A stretch of 64,000 bases of DNA from Streptomyces katrae (GTDB lineage Bacteria > Actinomycetota > Actinomycetes > Streptomycetales > Streptomycetaceae): the NCBI RefSeq assembly GCF_000717655.1, contig NZ_JNZY01000005.1, forward strand, positions 124,001 to 188,000, in the 5' to 3' direction. A model generated the notes under the pieces. The model was not told the DNA's origin and made no database searches. It saw only the letters and a list, made by a program, of their open reading frames with translations. This document shows, piece by piece, positions 36,530-44,944 of the stretch (position 1 is the first letter of the stretch; every line of letters starts with the position of its first letter). The position numbers were made by a program, and so were the translations under genes.

Positions 36530-36805
36530 TCAGGTGTGGAGGCGGCCGTTGATGCCGTCGTGGGCGTCTGCGTGCGCGTCATCGAACCAGTAATCGCCGG
36601 CTGCCAGGTACCGGAAGGAATGCACCTGCTTGGCCGACAGTTTGACGGTGACGGCGCGTGAGCCGTCGGCGCGCGGAGTCAGCGTGTGCGTACCCGGCTT
36701 CCAGTCGTTGAAGTCGCCGACGACGCTGACCGGGCCGGGCGGTTCGTCGCCCGGTAGCACGAACGTCACTTCGGTACGGTCCTTGCGCAGCTTGCGTTCG
36801 AGCAT
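36530..36805 (-). CDS. Isoamylase early-set (CBM48-like) domain protein
   Basis: A 91-residue protein consisting of one early-set glycogen-binding-type domain: KDRTEVTFVLPGDEPPGPVS, then VVGDFNDWKPGTHTLTPRAD and VHSFRYLAAGDYWFDD. No catalytic domain is attached. ATG at 36805 follows GGGAGG. It may bind alpha-glucans or act as a small scaffold. Confidence 0.85.
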   Translation of the reverse strand: MLERKLRKDRTEVTFVLPGDEPPGPVSVVGDFNDWKPGTHTLTPRADGSRAVTVKLSAKQVHSFRYLAAGDYWFDDAHADAHDGINGRLHT

Positions 36806-36956
36806 GAACAGGCCTCCCACGAAGACACGGACGGGCATGGAGCCCGGTCCATCGTGTCGCCCGCGGGGTTCCACACCCGGCAACACGGCCGCCGCACCAC
36901 CCGTGTGGCTGCTCCCGGCCTTCCCGGGGCCGCTCCGGCTCCGGCCGCCGGACCCG

Positions 36957-37271
36957 CTATCGCCTCGCCGGGGACATGTCCTCGGCGAGCAGGTCGAGCA
37001 GGCCCGCGACCCCGTGGCCGGCCTCGGCGGGGTGCCGGAACATCGCTCCCTCAGCGATCTCGTACCGATTGCGCCGGCCGTCGCGCGAGCGGCTCAGGTA
37101 CCCGTCCGCTTCCAGGTCGGCGACGATCGCCTGGACGGTCCGCTCGGTGAGCCCGCAGGTGGCCGCGACGTCGCGCAGCCGCACTCCGGGGTCCCGCGAG
37201 ATGGCGACGAGGACCCGTGCATGGTTGGTCAGGAACGTCCACGTGGGGCGGCGCTCTGAGCTGCTTTCCAT
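36957..37271 (-). CDS. Winged helix-turn-helix regulator (MarR/ArsR-like)
   Basis: A 104-residue DNA-binding protein: WTFLTNHARVLVAISRDPGV, LRDVAATCGLTERTVQAIVA, then DLEADGYLSRSRDGRRNRYE with the wing. It is divergent from the STAS gene at 37458. Two direct repeats in the spacer are its candidate operators. No metal-site cysteines. The start has GGAG only 2 nt upstream, so it is not certain. Confidence 0.85.
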   Translation of the reverse strand: MESSSERRPTWTFLTNHARVLVAISRDPGVRLRDVAATCGLTERTVQAIVADLEADGYLSRSRDGRRNRYEIAEGAMFRHPAEAGHGVAGLLDLLAEDMSPARR

Positions 37272-37307
37272 GTCTCCATCATGCGCCCGTCCATTCGCGT
37301 ATGACAA

Positions 37308-37332
37308 GTCGCGTAAGGCATGTCGTGTAAGG
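37308..37332. promoter_or_regulatory. Direct repeat GTCGYGTAAGG in divergent spacer
   Basis: GTCGCGTAAGG (37308-37318) and GTCGTGTAAGG (37322-37332) are 14 bp apart, start to start, in the spacer between the winged-helix regulator and the STAS gene. Candidate binding sites for that regulator. Confidence 0.4.
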
Positions 37333-37457
37333 GGAAACGCGTGACAGAAGACCTGCAAGAGAAGACGCGAAATATTTTTCCCGTATTTCTTGACGCATGA
37401 CGGAACGCGGCGGACGATCGAGATGACAGCGATACGACTGGGCCAAGGGAGACGGAG

Positions 37458-37925
37458 ATGTCCCCAGCTCGGCAAGGCGCAGCGACGGTACGGTCGGAAG
37501 AAGCCCTCTCGACCGTCCGCGTGGAACCGGACGGCGCGGGCGGCGCGGTGATCGTCCTCGCCGGAGAAATCGACCAGGACTGTGCCGCGGAAGTCCAGGA
37601 CGTCCTGCTCTCCGCCTTGGGCGCCTATCCCGCAGGGGTGGTGCTCGATCTGGCTGCCGTGACCTTCTGCGACTGCTCGTGCCTGAACGTCCTGCTGCAT
37701 GCCCGGCTGAGGGCAGGTGTGGATCGCGACCGGCGTTTCCAGATCCGGAGCATGAGTGCCCGGGTGGCGCGACTGCTCGCCCTGACCGGCACTCTCGCGT
37801 ATTTCCCCAATGGCGACGGGCCCCGGCCGCATCCCGACGGCGACGGTCCCGCGCCGTCTCCGGCCGTGGCGGTCAGCTCCCGCGCCGGGGCCCCGGATGC
37901 CCGTTGGGGTGGGCTCCGTCGCTGA
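37458..37925 (+). CDS. STAS-domain anti-sigma factor antagonist (variant motif)
   Basis: A 155-residue protein with one STAS domain (AVIVLAGEIDQDCAAEVQDV, then VVLDLAAVTFCDCSCLNVLL). The phosphorylation motif, usually D-S/T-S-G-L-N, reads D-C-S-C-L-N, so the central Ser is kept but both flanking positions are Cys. A disordered Pro/Gly-rich tail follows. Its last 53 nt overlap the convergent ATPase gene. It probably binds an RsbW-type kinase in a partner switch; the Cys residues suggest possible redox control. Confidence 0.85.
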   Translation: MSPARQGAATVRSEEALSTVRVEPDGAGGAVIVLAGEIDQDCAAEVQDVLLSALGAYPAGVVLDLAAVTFCDCSCLNVLLHARLRAGVDRDRRFQIRSMSARVARLLALTGTLAYFPNGDGPRPHPDGDGPAPSPAVAVSSRAGAPDARWGGLRR

Positions 37926-38496
37926 ACCGGCATGGCCGCGGTGGCATGCCGGCCGGCCGTGTGCCCTGCGACCGTGCGGAGGCCGACACCCTCCGGGAAC
38001 GTGAGGCGTGCAGGATGCGGACCGGGACCGGCGCCGTCACCTCGGCCCAGACGGACTTCCCGCCCTCCCGGGGCGTCACCCCCCAGCGCCGGGCGAGCCG
38101 GTTCATCACCATCAGGCCGTGCCCGCCGGGCAGTCCCAGAGCCGTCGGCGGCCGGGGCTGCGGGAGCGCGTGGCTCACGTCGCTCACCTCTATGCGCAGG
38201 TCCCCGGCTCGCCAGGGAGAGGCCTCCGGGGCGCCGAGACCGAGCCGGAGGACGAGTTCGGTGGGCCCGCCCGCATGCAGGGCGGCATTGGTCACCATCT
38301 CGGACACCAGCAACAGGACGTCCTCGGCGGCGGCGTCCCGCTCCTCGTCCGTGAGCCCGGTGAGCCGCGCCGGTCCGGGCCAGGCCCAGTCCTCGAGAGC
38401 GCTGCGGCAGAAGTCGCGGCAGCGCCCCACCACCTTCCCTGCGCCGTACAGGCCGAGCCGCCTGATCCGGCCTTCTGACGCCATCGGCTCGCTCAT
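37873..38496 (-). CDS. RsbW-type anti-sigma/HATPase regulatory protein
   Basis: A 207-residue protein. It has a Bergerat-fold ATPase with the N-box LLLVSEMVTNAALHAGGPTE and a G-box LPGGHGLMVMNRLARRWGVT, as in streptomycete anti-sigma kinases. The last about 45 residues (RSRRVSASARSQGTRPAGMP) are basic and overlap the STAS gene on the other strand. ATG at 38496 has GGAG 6 nt upstream. With the two STAS genes on either side it forms a partner-switching unit; no sigma-factor gene is adjacent. Confidence 0.9.
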   Translation of the reverse strand: MSEPMASEGRIRRLGLYGAGKVVGRCRDFCRSALEDWAWPGPARLTGLTDEERDAAAEDVLLLVSEMVTNAALHAGGPTELVLRLGLGAPEASPWRAGDLRIEVSDVSHALPQPRPPTALGLPGGHGLMVMNRLARRWGVTPREGGKSVWAEVTAPVPVRILHASRSRRVSASARSQGTRPAGMPPRPCRFSDGAHPNGHPGPRRGS

Positions 38497-38515
38497 CACC
38501 CGCTCCGACCCGGCT

Positions 38516-38902
38516 TCACGGCCTCGTCCGTCCGGTCAGTTCTGCCGGCAGCTCTGCGTGCACGGTGAACAGGGCCCTCGCCCCCGTGATGTCGAACATG
38601 CGGGCCACCACGGGCCGTAGCGCGGCGAGCTCCAGCACACTGCGGGCCTCTCCCGCCTCCAGTCGTCCCCGCAACAAGATGTTGAGGCCGGTCGAATCGC
38701 AGAACGTCAGCCGGCCGCAGTCGACGACGATCCGCTCGGCGCCCTGTGCCAGCGCCTGTCCCAGGGCCTCGACGAGCGGTTCCGGACCGTCGTGGTCCAG
38801 CTCCCCCACCAGGGTGACGACCGCCGTGTGTCCACTCCAGCGGACGTCCGCCGCGCAACGCGGCGCCGCGCCACCGCCCGTGCCGTACACATCTGCTGCC
38901 AT
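38516..38902 (-). CDS. STAS-domain anti-sigma factor antagonist
   Basis: A 128-residue STAS protein (TAVVTLVGELDHDGPEPLVE, then RIVVDCGRLTFCDSTGLNIL) with the canonical phospho-motif DSTGLN and a C-terminal Asp-Ile-Thr-Gly helix region. ATG at 38902 has GGAG 6 nt upstream; ATG at 38947 is an alternative. The stop lies 19 nt before the ATPase start, so they are co-transcribed. In such pairs phosphorylation by the ATPase inactivates the antagonist. Confidence 0.9.
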   Translation of the reverse strand: MAADVYGTGGGAAPRCAADVRWSGHTAVVTLVGELDHDGPEPLVEALGQALAQGAERIVVDCGRLTFCDSTGLNILLRGRLEAGEARSVLELAALRPVVARMFDITGARALFTVHAELPAELTGRTRP

Positions 38903-39043
38903 GCGGTACTCCGGTTCCGCTCCGTACGCCGTGCAGCCGGTCCTCATAGCCTTCTTCCCGGTCAGCCCGCCCGCATTCACCCTGGGCCCGGCCCGGGACA
39001 CGGGCCAACACGGCGCGAGCTTCACGGCGGGCACGCGAAGCCG

Positions 39044-39382
39044 TCACCTCCCGCGTGAGGCGTCAGGTGACGGGCTCCGGGGCGGGCGCCGGGCCGGGCA
39101 GGGGTCCGGGCCGGGGTGCGGGTCCGGCGGCGGAACGGGCGCCGGCGGATCGGGCTCGGGCTGCGGCGGGGCCGGCGGCACCGGGCCGGGTCCGCCCGGG
39201 GCGGGAACGGGCCCCGGCAGCGGGCCGGGCACCGGACCGGGGCCCGGGCCGGGCGCCGGTGTGGGACTCGGCGGTACGGGGTCGTTCGGCGGCGTGCCCG
39301 TGCCGACCCACCGGGTTTGACGGAAGGTGTGGCTCCGCCGCGACTGCCCCCGCCGGGCCCGGCGGGTGGGGGTGTGCATCAT
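39044..39382 (-). CDS. Proline/glycine-rich small protein coupled to HAD gene
   Basis: A 112-residue protein with a basic N-terminus (TRRARRGQSRRSHTFRQTRW), then VGTGTPPNDPVPPSPTPAPG and a long Pro-Gly-Ala tract. Its ATG overlaps the stop of the HAD gene (ATGA) and GGAAGGGG lies about 10 nt upstream, which supports translation. The sequence shows no fold and looks disordered. Function unknown. Confidence 0.45.
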   Translation of the reverse strand: MMHTPTRRARRGQSRRSHTFRQTRWVGTGTPPNDPVPPSPTPAPGPGPGPVPGPLPGPVPAPGGPGPVPPAPPQPEPDPPAPVPPPDPHPGPDPCPARRPPRSPSPDASRGR

Positions 39383-40107
39383 CGTGCGTGGTCCCCTTCC
39401 GGGGAGCGAGCGGTGCCCGTACGGGCCGGTTCCCTGCCGAAGGGGCTCTGCTCGAGCCGGTCGAGGAGGTCGGACGGGTCCCGGTACACGGCAGAGGCGC
39501 CTGCTTCTTCGAGGTCGAGGCGCGGGATCCCGCCGCAGAGCAGGCCCACGCACGTGACCTCGGCCCGGGTGCCGGCCTTCATGTCCCATACCGTGTCGCC
39601 GACGAACACGGAGCGGTGCGCCGGCGCGCCGGCGAGTTCGAGGGCGTGGTGCACGGGATCGGGTGCCGGCTTGCCCTCTTCCACGTCGTCGGAGCTCGCG
39701 GTGGCGGTGATGGCATCGTCGGCGTCGACGGCCCGCCTGAGCGCATCGAGCTCGGCGCTTCCGGCCGAGGTGACGAGGACGACGCGCCAGCCCCGCCGGT
39801 CGAGGGTGCGCAGCAGTTCGTCCGCCGCGTCAAGCCGGGGCAGGCGGTCGAAATACGTCCCGTAGAGAGTGTCGTGCGCGGCGCTGAGCGCGGCGTCCTC
39901 GCTCCTGTCCCGGCCTTCGCCCAGCAGATGGGCGAGGAGGTCCTCGCCCGGCAGGCCGATCGCCCGGTGGATGGCGTGCATCGGCACGCTGTGTCCCGCC
40001 TGCCTGAGCGCCTCCCACCAGGACGCGATGTGCAGGTGATTGGTGTCTGCGAGCGTCCCGTCCACATCGAACAGCGCGGCGCGGTTCTCACGGTCTACGC
40101 GGCTCAT
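39379..40107 (-). CDS. HAD-superfamily hydrolase
   Basis: A 242-residue phosphatase-like protein of the beta-phosphoglucomutase/Gph type. Motif I is LFDVDGTLADT with both Asp; motif II VVLVTSAGS; motif III is a Lys in VEEGKPAPDP; motif IV VFVGDTVWDMKAG. A cap domain lies between I and II. It probably dephosphorylates a small sugar or nucleotide phosphate. The ATG at 40107 has GAAGGAGG upstream. Confidence 0.93.
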   Translation of the reverse strand: MSRVDRENRAALFDVDGTLADTNHLHIASWWEALRQAGHSVPMHAIHRAIGLPGEDLLAHLLGEGRDRSEDAALSAAHDTLYGTYFDRLPRLDAADELLRTLDRRGWRVVLVTSAGSAELDALRRAVDADDAITATASSDDVEEGKPAPDPVHHALELAGAPAHRSVFVGDTVWDMKAGTRAEVTCVGLLCGGIPRLDLEEAGASAVYRDPSDLLDRLEQSPFGREPARTGTARSPEGDHAR

Positions 40108-40257
40108 ACGCGTCCTCCTTCACCGCGGGGAACACAGGCCGCGCCTACCCCCTGGAGCGCCCCGCATGCGCGGCGGTGGAACGGTGTGGTGTGGACCGGA
40201 ACGGGCTGGGCAGGCGCCCCCGGGAACCCCGTCCCAGGGACGAAGGAGTGAACCACG

Positions 40258-40611
40258 ATGATCAACGTGTGGATCTACCGCGAGACGACGGGACGCCTGA
40301 CCGGAACCGACATGACCGGTTACAAGGTCGAGGCGCTCGACGGCAGCATCGGCAAGGTCGACAAGCACTCCGACGAGGTCGCCGCCTCGTACGTCGTCGT
40401 GGACACCGGCCCGTGGATCTTCGGCAAGCACGTACTGCTGCCGGCCGGCACCGTCACCCGCATCGACATGGACGAGGAGAGGATCTACGTCGGCCTCACC
40501 AAGGACCAGATCAAGTCCGCCCCGGAGTTCGACAAGGAGAAGCACCTCGAGGATGCGGACTACCACCGCGTGCTGGGCGGCTACTACGAGAGCTTCTCGC
40601 ACCGGGCCTGA
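40258..40611 (+). CDS. PRC-barrel domain protein
   Basis: A 117-residue protein with one PRC barrel: MTGYKVEALDGSIGKVDKHS, YVVVDTGPWIFGKHVLLPAG and IYVGLTKDQIKSAPEFDKEK, followed by a Tyr-rich tail (YHRVLGGYYESF). Such proteins are abundant in streptomycetes, with no known partner here. GAAGGAG precedes the ATG. Confidence 0.92.
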   Translation: MINVWIYRETTGRLTGTDMTGYKVEALDGSIGKVDKHSDEVAASYVVVDTGPWIFGKHVLLPAGTVTRIDMDEERIYVGLTKDQIKSAPEFDKEKHLEDADYHRVLGGYYESFSHRA

Positions 40612-40635
40612 GCCGGCGGCCGCGGGCGGCCGCCC

Positions 40636-40669
40636 TCGGCCCGGCCGCGGGCGGTCGCCGCCGGGCCGA
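40636..40669. terminator. Terminator hairpin between convergent genes
   Basis: TCGGCCCGGC at 40636-40645 pairs perfectly with 40660-40669, loop 14 nt. A second stem, GGCGGCCGC/GCGGCCGCC (40615-40634), lies just upstream. Both lie between the PRC-barrel gene and the convergent dehydrogenase. Confidence 0.75.
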
Positions 40670-40694
40670 ACCCCGCGGGCCCGGGCGACACCCC

Positions 40695-42116
40695 CTAGGA
40701 GCCGCTGCCGGGCTCGACGGCGTGCCATACCGTCGTGGCGTTGCAGAACTCGCGGATGCCGTGGCCCGACAGCTCGCGTCCGTAACCCGAGCGCTTCACG
40801 CCGCCGAAGGGCAGTGCCGGGTGGGAGGCGGTCATGCCGTTGAAGAAGATCCCGCCGGCCTCGATGTCCCGTACGAAGCGCTCCTGCTCGGCCTCGTCCC
40901 GGGTCCATACGTTCGAACTCAGGCCGAACGGGCTGTCGTTGGCGAGCTCCACCGCCTCGTCGAGGTCCTGCACCCGGTACACGGTGGCCACCGGGCCGAA
41001 CGCCTCCTCGCGGTGGATCCGCATCTCGGGGGTGATTCCGGTGAGCACGGTCGGTTCGTAGAACCAGCCCCCCGCCAGGTCGTCCGGCATGCCCTTCGGC
41101 CGCCCCCCGCCGCACAGCGCGGTGGCTCCGCGGCGTACGGCGTCCTCCACGAGCTCCTCGACGTCGGCCCGGCCCTGCTGGGTGGCGAGCGGACCGACCT
41201 CCGTGGATTCCGACATCGGGTCGCCGACGATCAGCGCGGCCATCCGGGCCGTGAAGCTGCGGGTGAACTCTTCGTGGACACCGGCGTGGACGATGAAGCG
41301 CTTGGCCGCGATGCAGGACTGCCCGTTGTTCTGCACCCGGGCCGTGACGGCGACCGCTGCGGCCCGTTCGACGTCGGCCGACGGCATCACCACGAACGGG
41401 TCGCTGCCGCCCAGCTCCAGGACGGTCTTCTTCACCTCGTCACCGGCGATCGCGGCGACGGACCGGCCGGCCGGCTCGCTGCCGGTGAGGGTCGCCGCCG
41501 CCACCCTGGGGTCGCGGAGGATGCCCTCGACGGCGCGGGAGGACACCAGCAGCGTCTGGAACGCCCCGTCGGGGAAACCGGCGCGCCGGAAGAGGTCGCC
41601 CAGGTACAGCGCGGTCTGCGGCACGTTCGAGGCGTGCTTGAGCAGCCCCGCGTTGCCCGCCATCAGCGCGGGCGCCGCGAAGCGGACGACCTGCCAGAGG
41701 GGGAAGTTCCAGGGCATCACCGCGAGGACCACGCCGAGGGGGCGGTAGTGGACCCGGGCGCGGGAGGCGCCGGCGTCCGCCACCTCCGCCTGGGCGGGGT
41801 GCTCGTCGGCCAGCAGCTCCTCGGCGTTGCGGGCGTACCAGCGCATGGCCTTCGCGCACTTGGCCGCTTCCGCCCGGGCGGCGGCCAGCGGCTTGCCCAT
41901 CTCGAGCGTCATCGTACGGGCGATCTCGTCCTGGTCCTGGTCGAGCAGGTCGGCCGCACGGTCGAGGAGGCGGGCGCGCTCGGCGAACCCCGTCGTGCGG
42001 TAGCTCCGGAAAGCCGAATCGGCGGCCGCCAGGCGCTGCTCGATCTGCTCGGCCCCCAGCTCGTCGAACGTCTTGAGCGTCTCGCCGTTCGCGGGGTTGA
42101 CGGTTGCGATGGGCAC
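40695..42116 (-). CDS. NAD(P)-dependent succinate-semialdehyde dehydrogenase-type enzyme
   Basis: A 473-residue aldehyde dehydrogenase. It has the family landmarks VMPWNFPLWQVVRFAAPALM (NAD-binding and substrate channel), VLELGGSDPFVV with the general-base Glu, and the nucleophile Cys in NNGQSCIAAKR. The C-terminal PFGGVKRSGYGRELSGHGIR is that of GabD-like enzymes. It would oxidise succinate semialdehyde or a similar aldehyde. The start is GTG at 42116 with GAGGAG upstream. No gabT neighbour is present. Confidence 0.93.
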   Translation of the reverse strand: MPIATVNPANGETLKTFDELGAEQIEQRLAAADSAFRSYRTTGFAERARLLDRAADLLDQDQDEIARTMTLEMGKPLAAARAEAAKCAKAMRWYARNAEELLADEHPAQAEVADAGASRARVHYRPLGVVLAVMPWNFPLWQVVRFAAPALMAGNAGLLKHASNVPQTALYLGDLFRRAGFPDGAFQTLLVSSRAVEGILRDPRVAAATLTGSEPAGRSVAAIAGDEVKKTVLELGGSDPFVVMPSADVERAAAVAVTARVQNNGQSCIAAKRFIVHAGVHEEFTRSFTARMAALIVGDPMSESTEVGPLATQQGRADVEELVEDAVRRGATALCGGGRPKGMPDDLAGGWFYEPTVLTGITPEMRIHREEAFGPVATVYRVQDLDEAVELANDSPFGLSSNVWTRDEAEQERFVRDIEAGGIFFNGMTASHPALPFGGVKRSGYGRELSGHGIREFCNATTVWHAVEPGSGS

Positions 42117-42265
42117 GTCAGGCTCTCCTCGTCCTCGATGCGTCGCATCGGACCGTACCGGGCCTGCCCCGTCCGCCCGGGACGGCGCCGTGGCGTGTCA
42201 GTACGGGAAGCGGATTCACTCGATCGCCGAAGCCACCGGTGGGTCTGCCCGAGCCGTTGCCCGGC

Positions 42266-42847
42266 CTACGCGTCCGGGCCGCGCCTGGCAGCGGCCAGCA
42301 GCGTGCTCGTGGCGAGCAGGGCCACGGCCCACGATCCGGCCGTCCAGGGTGAGTTCTCGCCCTCCAGGGCCGGGGACGCCCGGTGCCGGGCGTCGTAGGC
42401 GACCCGCACCTCCGCACCCGTGCCGGCGATGCGCCGGTCGTCCCTGAGCTCATCGGGGTAGCCGCCGGGGCAGTCCAGCACGTGGCGGTACACGGTCTTC
42501 TCCGCCGGAGCGCCTTCTCCGGCGGATGCCTGCACCTTGGCCTGGACCTCGCGCACGACGCACAGGGCGACCTCCCCGCGCGAGGCGGCCTGATCCGCGG
42601 CCGTCACGGTCAGCAGCAGCCCCAGGGCCAGGAAGAGCGCCCCGAAGAGACTGCCGTTCCCGCGCACGAGCGCGAAGTACGCCGCCGAGGCGCCGACGAC
42701 GAGCACCGCTCCGCCCGCCAACGCGACCGTGCCGGACGGCGCCGAGGTGCCGCCGTAGCACCAGTGGGCCCAGGCGTACACGGCCGTGGCCGCCATGACG
42801 GGCACCAGCGCGGGGAGCCGCCACGCCTGCGGTTCCGCTCCTGACAT
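42266..42847 (-). CDS. Hypothetical four-helix membrane protein
   Basis: A 193-residue protein. Helices lie near WRLPALVPVMAATAVYAWAH, VALAGGAVLVVGASAAYFAL, LFGALFLALGLLLTVTAADQ and the C-terminal SWAVALLATSTLLAAARRGP. The loop between helices 3 and 4 has a Cys pair (VALCVVREVQ and LDCPGGYPDE) and probably faces outward. ATG at 42847 follows GGAGGGGG. No family recognised. Confidence 0.7.
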   Translation of the reverse strand: MSGAEPQAWRLPALVPVMAATAVYAWAHWCYGGTSAPSGTVALAGGAVLVVGASAAYFALVRGNGSLFGALFLALGLLLTVTAADQAASRGEVALCVVREVQAKVQASAGEGAPAEKTVYRHVLDCPGGYPDELRDDRRIAGTGAEVRVAYDARHRASPALEGENSPWTAGSWAVALLATSTLLAAARRGPDA

Positions 42848-42955
42848 GAACACCCCCTCCCCCGGTGGGACGCCGGCGCGGCACCGATGGTTCGCGGGCG
42901 GGGCGCGGCGTGCGCCGGCCGCCCCGCCCGCGACGGGGTTCTCAGGGCCGGCGGG

Positions 42956-43426
42956 TCAGCAGCGCGGGCAGGCGTCGCGGATCACGCGCCAGGTGAACGT
43001 GGTGAAGCCCGTGGCGCCCTTCGCATCCTTGACGGTGACCGTCACGGTGCGGGTGCCGCTGGTGCGCGTCACGCCGGAGATCAGCCCGGTCGACGAGTTG
43101 ACCGACAGGCCGGGCGGCAGATTGGCTGCCGACCAGGTGTACGGGGTCGTGCCGCCTCCGGCGGTCATCTGCAGCCGGACGCTGTCGTACTGGTAGTTGA
43201 CCTGGTTGCCGGGGAAGCCCACCACCGGTGCTGCGGCCACGGAACTGACCGCAGGTGCGGTGGGCTGCACGGCGGCAACCGCCACCGAGGAGCCGACGGG
43301 GGCGGCCAGGACGGCCGCCAAGCCCACGGCCAGGGCCGCTAATCGACGCGGGACACGCTTGCTGGATCTCAACATGACCTCCGAACTCGCTTGTGTGGAA
43401 GCTGTGTTCAAAGTGCGATGGGACAT
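42956..43426 (-). CDS. Secreted protein with putative Ig-like domain
   Basis: A 156-residue exported protein. A signal peptide (VPRRLAALAVGLAAVLAAPV, ending AVAA) is followed by a single Ig-like beta domain: GNQVNYQYDSVRLQMTAGGG, then TPYTWSAANLPPGLSVNSST and TVTVTVKDAKGATGFTTFTW, with a terminal Cys pair (ACPRC). This matches the Big/putative-Ig repeat type of surface proteins. ATG at 43426 has AGGA 5 nt upstream; ATG at 43375 gives a more usual signal length but has its GGAGG too close. Confidence 0.75.
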   Translation of the reverse strand: MSHRTLNTASTQASSEVMLRSSKRVPRRLAALAVGLAAVLAAPVGSSVAVAAVQPTAPAVSSVAAAPVVGFPGNQVNYQYDSVRLQMTAGGGTTPYTWSAANLPPGLSVNSSTGLISGVTRTSGTRTVTVTVKDAKGATGFTTFTWRVIRDACPRC

Positions 43427-43506
43427 CGGAATCCTACGCACGGGCATGCGATTTCCTCTAGAACGCCGCGGAGGCCGGTTCCGGCCGACTGGCTCGGCTG
43501 CAGGCG

Positions 43507-44676
43507 TCAAGGCCGGTTCAGCGCGGCGTCCAGCGCAGTGAGCAGCTGGTCGATGTCGGCGCCGGTGGTGTGGAGGTGCGGGCTGATGCGGATGGCCGGG
43601 CCCCGGGCCCCGACGAACACGTTCGCCTCCTCCAGCGCGGCCACCACGCGCTGCTGGAGCCCCTCGGGGACCGTGATGCCGAGCATGTGCGGGCCCCGAG
43701 GGGCCGGGACGGGCAGGCCCCGCTCGCGGGCCGCCGAGGCGATCCGGGCCGTGGTCGCCGCCAGGGTGACGGCGATGCGGGGGACGGTCCAGGCCGAGAT
43801 CTGTTCGAGTGCGGCGGTGGCCATCGGGGTGAGCTCGAAGGCGGTGCGCGCGCCCACGTCGAAGCGGCGGGCGCCGGGCTGGTACTCGGTGCGGTAGTCG
43901 ACGAGCCGTGCGAAGTCCTGGGAGTCCTTGCGCAGGATCCAGTTCTCCTCCAGCGGCCGCCCCTCCTGGTGTTCCGGAGCCACGTACAGGTAACCGAGCC
44001 CGAAAGGGCCGAGGAGCCACTTGTAGCCGACGCTGACGAGGTAGTCGGGCTGCAGCGTGCGCATGTCGATCGGGATCGCCCCGGCGGACTGGCTGGCGTC
44101 GACGACCAGGGCGGCGCCCGCGGCCCGGGTGGCCTCGGCGATCCGGTCCAGGTCGAGCAGGGCGCCGTCGGTCCAGTGCACCCGGGGGACCGAGACCACG
44201 GCCACGCCGTCGTCGTGGGCGGCGAGTGCGCCGAGGACGGCCTCGGTCCAGGTGCGGCCGGGCTCCCGGTCCACGGTGAGCATCGAGGCCCCCGTACGCT
44301 CGGCGAACCGCCACCAGGTGTAGATCCCGGACGGGTACTCGCCGGCGAGGACCAGGACCCGGCTGCCGGCCGGCGCCGTCAGGTTGGCGGCGGCCACCGC
44401 GAGGCCGTAGCTGGTCGCCGGTACGAGGGCGATGTCGTCCGCGGCTGCCCCGATGAGCTCCGCGAACAGCGTTCTGCGCTGCTCGGCCCCGCTGAACCAG
44501 TCGGCTCCGTGGATCCGCCACGGCTGCGCGCGCTTGAGGAGGGCGCCCTCGCCCGCGATGAGGCTGCTGCGCAGGGTCGGTGCCAGGCTCGCGGTGTTGA
44601 AGTAGGCGGTGCCCTCGGGGATGTCGAACAGCTCACGGGCATTGGGGAGCAGCTCGCTGCCGACAGGCGAGGTCAT
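43507..44676 (-). CDS. Class V aminotransferase family (PLP-dependent)
   Basis: A 389-residue PLP-fold enzyme. It has ELFDIPEGTAYFNTASLAPT, the phosphate cup LVPATSYGLAVAAANL, the cofactor Asp in AALVVDASQSAGAIPIDMRT and the Schiff-base Lys in YLVSVGYKWLLGPFGLGYLY. It resembles isopenicillin-N-epimerase/cysteine-desulfurase-like enzymes. The product is unknown. The ATG at 44676 has AAAGG upstream. Divergent from the methyltransferase at 44945. Confidence 0.9.
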   Translation of the reverse strand: MTSPVGSELLPNARELFDIPEGTAYFNTASLAPTLRSSLIAGEGALLKRAQPWRIHGADWFSGAEQRRTLFAELIGAAADDIALVPATSYGLAVAAANLTAPAGSRVLVLAGEYPSGIYTWWRFAERTGASMLTVDREPGRTWTEAVLGALAAHDDGVAVVSVPRVHWTDGALLDLDRIAEATRAAGAALVVDASQSAGAIPIDMRTLQPDYLVSVGYKWLLGPFGLGYLYVAPEHQEGRPLEENWILRKDSQDFARLVDYRTEYQPGARRFDVGARTAFELTPMATAALEQISAWTVPRIAVTLAATTARIASAARERGLPVPAPRGPHMLGITVPEGLQQRVVAALEEANVFVGARGPAIRISPHLHTTGADIDQLLTALDAALNRP

Positions 44677-44944
44677 GTCATGCCTTTCGAGACGTGGGGC
44701 TCCACGGAGCCGGGCCGGGGCCGGAGTCCACCACACTGCCCGGCCTCCGGGGCCGGAAACACCAGCCGCCCCGGCGGAACGGCTCACTCGCCCCACTTGG
44801 CCGACCGTCGTACACGGCCGGAGCGGATCGGCCGGCGGTTCCGGTCCCGCGGCCCTGAGCCTTCCGGTCCCGTGGCCCTGAGCCGCGTACGGGACGGGCG
44901 CGCCGCTGCCGTCGCCCGGCCCGCCGGGCCGATAGTGGGGAGCT

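Noticed and set aside
37308..37332. The GCGTAAGG repeats treated as more copies of the two-component box
   Set aside because: They share only CGTAAGG, lack GTTT, lie as a 14-bp direct repeat and sit beside another DNA-binding gene.
39060..39300. A minisatellite or CRISPR-like array in the GGGCCGGG-rich tract
   Set aside because: The tract is irregular, without constant repeat and spacer lengths. It is explained by Pro/Gly codons of the minus-strand frame.
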